Source: Mucilaginibacter geliditolerans
Lineage (GTDB): Bacteria; Bacteroidota; Bacteroidia; Sphingobacteriales; Sphingobacteriaceae
Direction: 5' to 3'
DNA: 64,000 bases
Assembly: GCF_014200495.1 (NCBI RefSeq)
Contig: NZ_JACHBY010000009.1
Span: 124,001 to 188,000, forward strand
Each line of letters begins with the position of its first letter. Position 1 is the stretch's first letter. Below, one piece after another: positions 25,990 through 34,614 of this stretch. The notes under the pieces are model-generated. The model ran no database searches and had not been told where the DNA came from. It worked only from the letters and a program-made list of their open reading frames with translations. Made by a program: the position numbers and the translations under genes.

Positions 25990-28380
25990 CTAATACTGAA
26001 TCTTTATTTCTTTCCCCTCATTAACAAAAATACTATAATCAGTACCATCACCAGTATTTGGCCATATCTTCACATCATGCCCGTTTACTTTAAACGTTTT
26101 TAAATGGCCTTTAAAACCATGTAATACCAGTTCGATCTTATTATATTTTGACACGAATGAACCTTCAACAGCCGATAAACTGATCATACTTTTTGCAGGA
26201 TCGAAGCTAATAGTGCGTTTATAGTAAACACCTTTTTGATAATCGTAAGATGAACCATCATCCTCATAATAAACAAATGAGTTAGCTGTAGAGCCATACC
26301 AAACATTTATTTTCAGGATACCATCACCCTTTTCGCTGGTGCTTTGTACCAGGTTTTGCATAGGGATAATGGCGCTGCCCTTAATGAACACCGGCAGATC
26401 AGTTAACGGAGCGGGTGCATTAATGATCCGGCCGCCCACAAATTTCTCTCCGCTACTCAAGCGGTACCATTCGCCTTTGGGCAGGTAGACATCTTCATTA
26501 AACTTAGTGCTTTCAACAGGGGCAACCAAAATGGCATCGCCAAACATAAACTGATTCTGAAAATGCTCCGAGAAGATACTGTCCTCCTGCGTGTAATCAA
26601 TAGCCAGTGTGCGACTTAACGGCAAGCCCGTTTGGTGCGATTGATAATAACCGGAATAAATATAAGGCAACAATTTATAGCGCTGCTCTATATCCTTGCG
26701 AATGATAGCCTCATTATCCTTACCCCAGCGCCATGGCTCACGGTAATTGGTACCTTGCGCGGCGTGGTTACGGAACATTGGCGTATAAACCCCTAATGAG
26801 TTCCAGCGGACCATTAGTTCAGGTGTTGGGTTGCCTGTGAACCCGCCGATATCCACTCCAACCAATGACATACCTGTTATACCCAAACTATTCACCAAAC
26901 GCTGCCCAAGCAGCATATGCGCATCATAAGCAGAGTTATCACCCGTCCACACGGCAGAGAAGCGCTGCGTGCCTGCGTATGCCGCGCGTGTAAGCACGAA
27001 TGGGCGTTTATTACCTAATATCTTTTTAGTGCCTAAATAAGTAGCTTCGGCCATTTGCATACCATAAACATTACGTATCTCGGGCATATAATACTTGCCG
27101 AACTTCACCATCCACGGGATGCTTTGGTTCCAAACGGCGGGTTCATTCATATCGTTCCAGAAACCCTCAACACCCGGCTCTGTTAAAGCGGTGAATGATG
27201 CGCCCCACCAGTCGCGCACCGCCTTATCAGTAAAATTTGGAAAATAACAGCGGCCAGGCCATACGCTGCCAATATATTTTTCGCCATCGGGATAGGTGGC
27301 AAAATAACCTTTGGCAACACCCTCATCATGTTGCTTGTAGCCGTCCTCAACCTTAATACCCGGGTCCACAATGGTAACCAGGTGAAAATTCATGGCTTTA
27401 AGCTTGTCGATCATCCCCTTTGGATCAGGAAAAGTCTGCTTATTCCAGGTAAATATTTTGTAGTGATCCATGTAATCAATATCGCAATACACCACATCGG
27501 CAGGGATCTTATCTTCTCTTAATTTACTGGCGATGTCAAGCACTTCCTCAGCGCTCATATAGCTCCAGCGGCATTGCTGATAGCCGAGGCTCCAAAGCGG
27601 CGGCATTTCCATTCTGCCGGTTAGCCAGGTATAATCCTCAATGATCTGCGCCACGCTTTGCGCGCCGAAAAAGTAATAGTTCATATCACCCCCATCGGCA
27701 CCAAACCAGCTCATTTGTTCATCGGTTGATGCGCCAAAATCGAAATAACTTTTATGCGTATTATCAAAAAACAACCCGTAGCTCAGGCCATTGTGCAATC
27801 CCACAAAAAATGGGAAAGTTTCATATAAAGGATCTGTTTTAGGACCATGATCGGGAGCATCGGTATTCCAGTTCACATAAGCGCTCCCCCTGCGGTCGAG
27901 ATTTCCGGTCTTTTCACCCAGACCGATAAACCTTTCATCCTTATATAATTTGCGGTAATTAACCACCCTTGTACCCTGCCAGTTGGTACCAAAACGCGGA
28001 TCATCCTCACTCAGCACTTTACCATCAGCAGTTGAAAAATTAAAACGCAACGGTGATTTATTGATATGTAGCGTTAATGCCGATGTACTTACGGTAATAT
28101 CAGTAGCAGTTTCCTTATAATTTAAGGTAGATTCAGGGTCTTTTACCACCGCGAATGAACTATCCGCACTATGCTCCTTACTGATACTTACCCTTATAAT
28201 GGTAGGGCTATACACCCAAACCCTGGCTTCGGCTTCTTTTGTTTTGATGAGCAAGACGTTATTTTGCTGTGTTACGCTTTCGGCATTTCCTAATATTTCT
28301 GTCTGCATATGTTGTTGTGCAAATAGGCTGGATGAATAAATTACTAACAGGATAACGAGCGAATAACAATAACGTTTCAT
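25990..28380 (-). CDS. Glycoside hydrolase family 31 alpha-glucosidase
   Basis: The 796-residue secreted enzyme has a signal peptide (residues 1-21) and an N-terminal beta-sandwich. The (beta/alpha)8 catalytic domain holds the nucleophile Asp in GFWNDMNEPAVW and the acid/base Asp in WTGDNSAYDAH. DVVYCDIDYMDHYKIFTW is the usual subsite motif. A C-terminal DUF5110-like sandwich follows. It probably removes terminal alpha-glucose from oligosaccharides in the periplasm. No Sus-type transporter lies beside it, so the gene is not in a visible polysaccharide locus. Confidence 0.95.
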   Translation of the reverse strand: MKRYCYSLVILLVIYSSSLFAQQHMQTEILGNAESVTQQNNVLLIKTKEAEARVWVYSPTIIRVSISKEHSADSSFAVVKDPESTLNYKETATDITVSTSALTLHINKSPLRFNFSTADGKVLSEDDPRFGTNWQGTRVVNYRKLYKDERFIGLGEKTGNLDRRGSAYVNWNTDAPDHGPKTDPLYETFPFFVGLHNGLSYGLFFDNTHKSYFDFGASTDEQMSWFGADGGDMNYYFFGAQSVAQIIEDYTWLTGRMEMPPLWSLGYQQCRWSYMSAEEVLDIASKLREDKIPADVVYCDIDYMDHYKIFTWNKQTFPDPKGMIDKLKAMNFHLVTIVDPGIKVEDGYKQHDEGVAKGYFATYPDGEKYIGSVWPGRCYFPNFTDKAVRDWWGASFTALTEPGVEGFWNDMNEPAVWNQSIPWMVKFGKYYMPEIRNVYGMQMAEATYLGTKKILGNKRPFVLTRAAYAGTQRFSAVWTGDNSAYDAHMLLGQRLVNSLGITGMSLVGVDIGGFTGNPTPELMVRWNSLGVYTPMFRNHAAQGTNYREPWRWGKDNEAIIRKDIEQRYKLLPYIYSGYYQSHQTGLPLSRTLAIDYTQEDSIFSEHFQNQFMFGDAILVAPVESTKFNEDVYLPKGEWYRLSSGEKFVGGRIINAPAPLTDLPVFIKGSAIIPMQNLVQSTSEKGDGILKINVWYGSTANSFVYYEDDGSSYDYQKGVYYKRTISFDPAKSMISLSAVEGSFVSKYNKIELVLHGFKGHLKTFKVNGHDVKIWPNTGDGTDYSIFVNEGKEIKIQY

Positions 28381-28479
28381 TTTTTACGAATTGGTAGAAC
28401 CAAATGTAATAATTCTTCGGGAACGTTTCCGGAAGAATGGAAAAATATCATAATAACAATCCCGATCCAAAAACCGCAC

Positions 28480-28560
28480 CTTGTTGGTGTTGTCACTAAC
28501 AAGCTTATAAGTTTAAGCAACATAAAAGATAGTGGTTTGTTGGTGACAACACCAACAAAG
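28480..28560. repeat. Double hairpin repeat (TTGTTGGTG type)
   Basis: Two arms (28480-28503 and 28537-28560) are inverted copies. Each arm is itself a hairpin: TTGTTGGTG, a 4-nt loop, then CACCAACAA (one mismatch in the left arm). The loops, TTGT and ACAA, are complementary. It sits between the alpha-glucosidase start and the next gene's stop. Confidence 0.78.
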
Positions 28561-28577
28561 AGCGAATAAATGAAGCA

Positions 28578-29051
28578 CTACAACCCTTTTTTCCCATTAA
28601 CAAACATCAATTTTTTTATTTCGTAAAGCTCTTTTTCGGATACAGCTTTTTTAGGGAAATAAGTATTTTGCGTGCTATTAAACCAAATAAAAAAACATTG
28701 ATTATTCTCAGAAAACTTAATGATACTGTCCCATCCTGTCCATGTTAAAGATGATTTACTTTTTATTTCAATACCCGTATCATCTATCTTCCAAAACAAT
28801 TCTTCATCAGCATTGGGAGTTGACTTATATCTGTTTCTTGCAGCTATATAAGGATTGGCGATCAATATTATTACAAAAGCTGAAAAAACTATCAAATTGC
28901 TTATATCATGTGTGATATTAAAGTCTTGATAGGTAGTAAATCCCAAAAAAAATATAAATATCCAGATGGTTCGGTTTTGATACGATTTTTTTAAACTAAG
29001 ACTTAGATATGTCTTGTAATCTTGCTTTGTTGAAAAGGTGATAGGGTCCAT
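28578..29051 (-). CDS. YcxB-like membrane protein
   Basis: The 157-residue product has two central hydrophobic helices (about residues 28-45 and 51-70). A soluble C-terminal part follows, with IDDTGIEIKSKSSLTWTGWD, YFPKKAV and EIKKLM. This resembles the YcxB-like domain found in many Bacteroidota and Bacillota proteins, function unknown. It is monocistronic, between two repeat elements. Confidence 0.7.
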   Translation of the reverse strand: MDPITFSTKQDYKTYLSLSLKKSYQNRTIWIFIFFLGFTTYQDFNITHDISNLIVFSAFVIILIANPYIAARNRYKSTPNADEELFWKIDDTGIEIKSKSSLTWTGWDSIIKFSENNQCFFIWFNSTQNTYFPKKAVSEKELYEIKKLMFVNGKKGL

Positions 29052-29114
29052 TTAAATGAATCTGGTTGAATATAATAACAGCTTAAAGATATCCAAACCG
29101 TCCATAAAAACAAA

Positions 29115-29199
29115 GCGTCATTGCGAGGAACGAAGCAATCTCTAAACTATACAGGGCTGACCTGCTAATCGGGGATTGCTTCGTTCCTCGCAATGACGC
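29115..29199. repeat. Family D inverted repeat, perfect 26-bp arms
   Basis: The arms 29115-29140 and 29174-29199 are perfectly complementary (starting GCGTCATTGCGAGGAACG) around a 33-bp centre. The gap 29052-29305 holds nothing else I can support. Confidence 0.88.
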
Positions 29200-29305
29200 G
29201 TGGGTTATGCCGTATTTTAGTCTATCTGATTAACTTATCCTGTAAATCAAATAAATCCTAAAAATCTAGGTTCCAAATCCTGATTCTTCCTGGTTCCCTT
29301 GTTCC

Positions 29306-30205
29306 TTATGCCCAAAGATTCTCCGGATAAACACCGCTGTTTACCAAATCAGAGATACATTTCTGCACGATAGGCTTATCTTCTTTATAAGTAACACCAA
29401 ACCATTTTGATGCAGTTGGGATCACTTTAAATGAGGCTATACCGCTTTTTATCAGTCCGTCAGCTACCAATGGTATAAAGAACTCTGATTTTGGTTTGTC
29501 CTCATTAGCCTCCACAAACTTTATAAACATAGATTCACTTTGTTTAAAAACCGCCGGGGTAAAGCCCCAGAAGTTCATAGATACACGGGTATCAAGTGAC
29601 AATGGAGTTTCTATACCCCCCTCTTCATATACTACGCCGCCATCTTTAAAATAAACCTGGGTACGCTCGTTGATCTCAATCATGTTGCCGTTTTCATCAA
29701 CCTTACAAACACCGCGGGATACTGAACCATATTCAGATAATGTTTTATCAATCTGGTAGCCAACTAACGAGTAGGTATCATCAGAAACATCGGTAGTTAA
29801 AAATTTAGCCATTTTTTCAAATGAGTCATAACCATAAAAGTCATCAGCATTAATAACGCAGAATGGCTCATTAATTTGGTTACGGGCAGCTAATACCGCG
29901 TGTGCAGTACCCCATGGTTTTGCACGCTCAATAGTTTTGTGTATACCAAATTGGGTAAGGTCATAACTTTGATAAACATAATCTGTTTCGATACGCCCCT
30001 TTAGCTTAGGCTCAAAAATAGCCTTAAAATTGTCTGCAAACTCCTCGCGAATAATGAAGCTGACCTTACCAAAACCGGCTTTTATAGCATCATAAATAGA
30101 GTAATCAATAATTGTTTCGCCATTAGGACCAAAGCCATCAACTTGTTTCATGCTTCCATAGCGGCTGGCCATACCCGCGGCCAGTATCAGTAATGTAGGT
30201 TTCAT
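29306..30205 (-). CDS. Sugar-phosphate nucleotidyltransferase-like protein
   Basis: The 299-residue product has the nucleotide-binding signature LILAAGMASRYGSMKQ at the N-terminus and a metal-binding VINADDFYGYD near residue 105. WGTAHAVLAAR matches the uridylyl/thymidylyl transferase fold, and WFGVTYKEDKP lies near the end. It probably activates a sugar phosphate as NDP-sugar, but the sugar cannot be told. It lies 111 bp downstream of the M42 peptidase gene on the same strand. Confidence 0.85.
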   Translation of the reverse strand: MKPTLLILAAGMASRYGSMKQVDGFGPNGETIIDYSIYDAIKAGFGKVSFIIREEFADNFKAIFEPKLKGRIETDYVYQSYDLTQFGIHKTIERAKPWGTAHAVLAARNQINEPFCVINADDFYGYDSFEKMAKFLTTDVSDDTYSLVGYQIDKTLSEYGSVSRGVCKVDENGNMIEINERTQVYFKDGGVVYEEGGIETPLSLDTRVSMNFWGFTPAVFKQSESMFIKFVEANEDKPKSEFFIPLVADGLIKSGIASFKVIPTASKWFGVTYKEDKPIVQKCISDLVNSGVYPENLWA

Positions 30206-30316
30206 ATATTCTTTAGGTGTGATTTATTAACTGTAAATATGACATTTTTATTTGATCGTTTCATAAGCTTTTTAACACTTATACCATTTTTTTAGCCAAA
30301 ATGTTTTGAAACGAAA

Positions 30317-31432
30317 TTATTTAATATAGCGAAAATCCTGCCCGTCTTTTATGTTCAGCAAGGCTTCATAAATAAGGCGGATAACATTATCCACGTCTTC
30401 TTTATGTATCATTTCAACTGTAGTGTGCATATAACGCAATGGCAATGATATCAATGCCGAAGGTACGCCGCCGTTTGAATAAGCAAATGAATCGGTATCG
30501 GTACCTGTAGACCGTGATGATGCCTGGCGCTGAAACGGTATCCCCGCTTTTTCTGCCGATTGGATCAGCAGTTTGTTTAAATTATTCTGAATTGCCGGTG
30601 CATATGATATTACCGGTCCCTTACCGCAAGCCAGGTCGCCTTGCGTTATTTTGTTGATCATTGGTGTTTGAGTGTCGTGCGTAACATCGGTAACAATAGC
30701 AACATTTGGTTTAATATGATGCGCTATCATTTCGGCACCGCGTAAACCTATCTCCTCCTGCACCGAGTTTACAATGTATAAGCCAAATGGCAGCTTCACC
30801 TTGTTCTCTTTAAGCATACGGGCAACTTCGGCTATCATAAAACCACCGGCACGATTATCTAGTGCTCTACCAACATAGTAGCGATCGTTTAATATCATAA
30901 ATTCATCCTCATAGGTAATTACACAACCTACATGGATACCCAGCTTCTCTACCTCTTCCTTTGAGGTACAGCCGCAATCCAGGAAAATATTTTTAAGTGT
31001 CGGTGCTTCCTCTTTATCACCTGCACCGCGGGTATGTATAGCAGGCCAGCCGAAAACAGCTTTCACTATGCCTTTATCGGTATGAATGTCAACCCTTTTT
31101 GATGGCGCTATCTGGTGGTCAGATCCACCGTTACGGATAACATAGATCAAACCATCGCTGGTGATATAGTTTACAAACCATGAAATTTCATCGGCATGCG
31201 CCTCGATAACTACTTTATAGGCAGCATTTTTATTGATGATACCAACGGCAGTGCCATAATTATCTACATAATGCTCATCAATATAAGGTTTTAAATATTC
31301 GAGCCACATTTCCTGGCCCTTCCACTCAAAACCGGTAGGCGACGGATTATTTATATATTTTTCGAAAAAAGAAAGCGAAGTTTCATTTACAACGGGAGTA
31401 TGCTTTGGAGCATCAGTATTTTTCTTAGCCAT
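30317..31432 (-). CDS. M42-family metallopeptidase
   Basis: The 371-residue product matches the M42 (glutamyl-aminopeptidase-like) family. Metal-binding segments are EAHADEISWFVNYI, GRALDNRAGGFMI, NSVQEEIGLRGAEM and VTDVTHDTQTP. A final RYMHTTVEMIHKEDVD carries the last histidine ligand. It should trim peptides as a cytosolic aminopeptidase with two metal ions. No signal peptide is present. Confidence 0.92.
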   Translation of the reverse strand: MAKKNTDAPKHTPVVNETSLSFFEKYINNPSPTGFEWKGQEMWLEYLKPYIDEHYVDNYGTAVGIINKNAAYKVVIEAHADEISWFVNYITSDGLIYVIRNGGSDHQIAPSKRVDIHTDKGIVKAVFGWPAIHTRGAGDKEEAPTLKNIFLDCGCTSKEEVEKLGIHVGCVITYEDEFMILNDRYYVGRALDNRAGGFMIAEVARMLKENKVKLPFGLYIVNSVQEEIGLRGAEMIAHHIKPNVAIVTDVTHDTQTPMINKITQGDLACGKGPVISYAPAIQNNLNKLLIQSAEKAGIPFQRQASSRSTGTDTDSFAYSNGGVPSALISLPLRYMHTTVEMIHKEDVDNVIRLIYEALLNIKDGQDFRYIK

Positions 31433-31604
31433 GTTTCATAAGGTGGCCTGTGTTTAGCCACAAGCAAATATAATAAAGCTACCGATAATGCCAAGTTAAC
31501 TAATAACCTTAGGAGTATAGTTTATCAATAGTTTAACATTGACTTTATGCTGATACTGCATCTTTGTGGTGAGTAAATTTTTCAATATATAATTAGTTTG
31601 GTTG

Positions 31605-31637
31605 AAAGCCGGTTTATTTTATAAGCCGGCTTTTTTT
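31605..31637. terminator. Hairpin after the GNAT gene
   Basis: An 8-bp stem (AAAGCCGG and complement) with A/T-rich extension touches the GNAT stop. The T-tract is stronger on the plus strand, so it may act in both directions. Confidence 0.55.
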
Positions 31638-32055
31638 ATGCCGACAGATCCTTTTCCATAATCTCGTAATCAAACCCATTCTTTGAGAAATGCTCGCCTT
31701 TTTGCACAAAACCGTGCTTTAAGTAGAATGGGATGGCCGTAAGCCGGGCATTGCACCAAAGCCTTGTACCTCCCTCACTGATAGCAAAATTGGCAATATA
31801 TTGCAATAGCCTGCTTCCGATACCCTTACTTTGTACCGATGCTTCAACAGCAAATTTCCTGAACTGCCAGCTATCGTCCCGCTTAAACAGGGACACCACC
31901 GCCACCAAATTATTATCATGGAACGCGCCGAAATGATATCCATCGTTATCCTCGTCGATCTCCATCTCAAACATTTTTTGCTGCGGGTACAAAATATCCC
32001 TACGTAATTTCCAGGTTAATTCAGGGCGGATCTGTTCAATGCTGATTTCATTCAT
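31636..32055 (-). CDS. GNAT-family N-acetyltransferase
   Basis: The 139-residue product is a single GNAT domain. It has AVVSLFKRDDSWQFRKFAV as the central strands and the acetyl-CoA pyrophosphate loop VQSKGIGSRLL (Q/R-x-x-G-x-G/A), then LWCNARLTAIPFYLKHGF. The acceptor is unknown. It lies between two hairpins, downstream of the M1 peptidase gene by 59 bp on the same strand reading order reversed (the peptidase ends upstream of this start). Confidence 0.88.
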   Translation of the reverse strand: MNEISIEQIRPELTWKLRRDILYPQQKMFEMEIDEDNDGYHFGAFHDNNLVAVVSLFKRDDSWQFRKFAVEASVQSKGIGSRLLQYIANFAISEGGTRLWCNARLTAIPFYLKHGFVQKGEHFSKNGFDYEIMEKDLSA

Positions 32056-32082
32056 ATCGGATTAAAAATATATGTTTTAAAA

Positions 32083-32110
32083 CAAAAAACCCGGCATAAC
32101 CGGGTTTTTG
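32083..32110 (-). terminator. Terminator of the M1 peptidase gene
   Basis: A CCCGG stem extended by A/T pairs lies directly after the stop codon at 32115, with a TTTTTTGTTTT tract on the minus strand. Confidence 0.82.
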
Positions 32111-32114
32111 TTTT

Positions 32115-34112
32115 TTATTCTTTACTTTTCCAGACATTGTTTGCCGGGTTATAATCGGGCAGCACATTATCCGGATCATAAGTAACCGACTCAATAGGTT
32201 CGGTCGACGGATATTTAAAGGTGCGGGTTGCAAAGCGTTCCCATATCTCAACCGGATATTTTATACGCTCGGTTTTACCGCTCTTGGTTTTTATCTCCAA
32301 TATCACCGGCATAGCCATTTTGTCAAGATTATCAATAGTGATCAACGCACCTTTTGTTGGGTCGCCGTCTACATATTTAACATCGCTAACAGCTACATCA
32401 AGCCTCCAGTTGTTAATGAACCAGCCTCTCCAGAACCATTGCAGGCTCTCGCCCGATACATTTTCTATCGTGCGGAAAAAGTCATCAGGTGTTGGGTGTT
32501 TGTAAGCCCATCTTTCAATATAAGTTCTGAACGCAAGGTCAAAACGCTCTGGACCCAGGATTTGCTCGCGCAATAACACCAAACCCGCGCTTGGTTTTCT
32601 GTATAATAATGTACCTGTATTTGCTTCTTTAAGATCAGCTGGTGCTGTTAATACCGGCTCTAAAGTTGGGTTGGTAAACCTGGCGCCTATCATATGCATA
32701 TCCATTGGCTTGGTTGGCTTATACTCACCATTATTAAAATCAGCAGTTGATAAGCCGTTGATAAAAGTGTTAAAGCCTTCATCCATCCAGCCGTATAAAC
32801 GTTCGTTCGAGCCTACTATCATCGGGAACCAGGTATGGCCAAACTCGTGGTCGTTTACACCCCATAATTCTTTTCCTTTGGCTTTTGATCCGCAGAAAAC
32901 AATACCCGGATACTCCATACCGCCTACAATACCTGCAACCGCAGTAGCAGCTGGGTAAGGGTATTCAAACCATTTGGCAGAGTTGTATTCGATAGATTTT
33001 TTTACGTATTCAGTTGATCTTCCCCATGCATCATTACCATCGCTCTCAACCGGGTAGGCCGATATCGCTATTGATTTTTTACCGCTTGGCAAATCCATCT
33101 TGGCTGCATCAACAATAAACGCTGCTGAAGACGCCCATGAAGCATCACGCGCGTTTTTTATCTTAAAATGCCAGGTTAAGGTTGATTTACCAGCCGGGCG
33201 CGATGCCGGGTCGGTAACTTCGGCCGCGCTGCGGATAAGCACTGTTTTTTCGCTTTCGGCAGCTTGTGCCCAGCGTTTCTGTTGTTCAGATGTATAAACA
33301 TCGCCAGGGTTTTGTAACTCGCCTGATGCTAATACAATGTGGTTAGCAGGTACTGTAATACTCAGGTCGAAGTCGCCGTACTCCAGGTAAAACTCACCCG
33401 GACCAGTATAAGGCAGCGTATTCCATCCCATCACATCATCATACACACACATACGCGGGTACCATTGTGCTACCTGGTATATCTTACCGTTCTTGGTATC
33501 CAGCACACCCATACGGTCCGATCCGTAATTTGGCGGTGTAAATGACCATTCTATCTTCACTTTTACCTTGCCCCCGTCAGCTGCTAGCTCTTTAGGTAAA
33601 AACACCTGCATACGGGTATCGGTTATCAGATATTTTACATCAACGCCATCAACCTTAATTGATTTAATTTTATCACCGGCGTCAAATATTTGTCCGCGGC
33701 CCCAGTTACGGCTGCCGGATAATGGCACAATAGCTGTACCCCTTGAATCTTGTTTAAAAAGGTTCTGTTCAACCTGCATCCATAAAAAGCCTAATTTTTG
33801 CGGGCTGTTATTGGTATAGGTAAGTGTTTCAGATCCGGAAATTTCGTTGGTTTGATCGTTTAGCGTAGCTGCTAACTGGTAGTCAGCACGGTTTTGCCAG
33901 TATTTTGGCCCGGGTTGCCCATCCGCAGCACGGTTTTCGTTTCCATTCTTTGTATAAAAGTACGGCCCAAAAGCATCGCGGTAATTGTATTTGCTAACAG
34001 GTTTAGAAGTGTCTGTTGCGGCTGCAGGCTGTGGGGTTTGTTGCTGTGCCTGGCTCACATTAATAACGGCAACAAAAGCCGGCAGTACACCGGCAAGCAG
34101 TTTAAATTTCAT
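32115..34112 (-). CDS. Secreted M1-family metallopeptidase
   Basis: The 665-residue product has a signal peptide (residues 1-22, SQAQ) and a Gln/Pro/Ala-rich linker. The M1 fold shows zinc site HEFGHTW with downstream glutamate in WMDEGFNTF, and the exopeptidase-like motif GGMEYPG. It is an aminopeptidase-like enzyme of the periplasm or outer surface. A second M1 member lies at 54553-56244. Confidence 0.92.
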   Translation of the reverse strand: MKFKLLAGVLPAFVAVINVSQAQQQTPQPAAATDTSKPVSKYNYRDAFGPYFYTKNGNENRAADGQPGPKYWQNRADYQLAATLNDQTNEISGSETLTYTNNSPQKLGFLWMQVEQNLFKQDSRGTAIVPLSGSRNWGRGQIFDAGDKIKSIKVDGVDVKYLITDTRMQVFLPKELAADGGKVKVKIEWSFTPPNYGSDRMGVLDTKNGKIYQVAQWYPRMCVYDDVMGWNTLPYTGPGEFYLEYGDFDLSITVPANHIVLASGELQNPGDVYTSEQQKRWAQAAESEKTVLIRSAAEVTDPASRPAGKSTLTWHFKIKNARDASWASSAAFIVDAAKMDLPSGKKSIAISAYPVESDGNDAWGRSTEYVKKSIEYNSAKWFEYPYPAATAVAGIVGGMEYPGIVFCGSKAKGKELWGVNDHEFGHTWFPMIVGSNERLYGWMDEGFNTFINGLSTADFNNGEYKPTKPMDMHMIGARFTNPTLEPVLTAPADLKEANTGTLLYRKPSAGLVLLREQILGPERFDLAFRTYIERWAYKHPTPDDFFRTIENVSGESLQWFWRGWFINNWRLDVAVSDVKYVDGDPTKGALITIDNLDKMAMPVILEIKTKSGKTERIKYPVEIWERFATRTFKYPSTEPIESVTYDPDNVLPDYNPANNVWKSKE

Positions 34113-34167
34113 TTAGTTCTTTTAGATCAGTTAAAAATCGACCGAAAGATAATATAAAATACGGAAA

Positions 34168-34235
34168 AGCCCCGATTGGTAAAATAATTGTTACCTGCAA
34201 GTTAATTATCAGGCATTATTTTACCAATCGGGGCT
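34168..34235 (-). terminator. Long hairpin, probable terminator of the ArsC-like gene
   Basis: A 21-bp perfect stem (arms 34168-34188 and 34215-34235, beginning AGCCCCGATTGG) with a 26-nt loop lies 26 bp after the ArsC stop. The T-tract is weak (GGGGCTTTTCC), so it may be a processing or attenuation hairpin instead. Confidence 0.65.
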
Positions 34236-34260
34236 GTTATTTTATGAACGTTTAAAACTC

Positions 34261-34608
34261 TTATTTATTGAAATGCTGTTTATAAGCCTGCTCATCAAAA
34301 CCAAAGAATAAAAAACCGCCGTCTTCAATAACCGGGCGTTTTATCATACTTGTTTTCTCTTTCAACAAAGGCAATGCTTCAGCAACGCCTTTCACGCTTT
34401 CTTTTACCGATGGATCGAGCTGTTTCCAGGTAAGGCCCTGCTTATTCATAAAATGAGTGTAGCCCGCCTTGCTGTCCCACTCCTGTAACTTTTCTTCGCT
34501 GATGCCTAACTTTTTAAAGTCGTGGAATTCATAATCAACCCCATTATTTTTAAACCAGTCGAGCGCTTTTTGTACTGTATTACAATTTTTAATGCCGTAT
34601 ACTTTCAT
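34261..34608 (-). CDS. ArsC/Spx-like thioredoxin-fold reductase (YffB type)
   Basis: The 115-residue product begins KVYGIKNCNTVQKALDWF with one active cysteine (Cys9), as in YffB-type ArsC-like proteins that lack the CxxC of thioredoxin. IKRPVIEDGGFLFFGFDE is the family's cis-proline region. Arsenate reduction is not implied. It lies 6 bp downstream of the outer-membrane receptor gene and is probably co-transcribed. Confidence 0.88.
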   Translation of the reverse strand: MKVYGIKNCNTVQKALDWFKNNGVDYEFHDFKKLGISEEKLQEWDSKAGYTHFMNKQGLTWKQLDPSVKESVKGVAEALPLLKEKTSMIKRPVIEDGGFLFFGFDEQAYKQHFNK

Positions 34609-34614
34609 TTGTTA

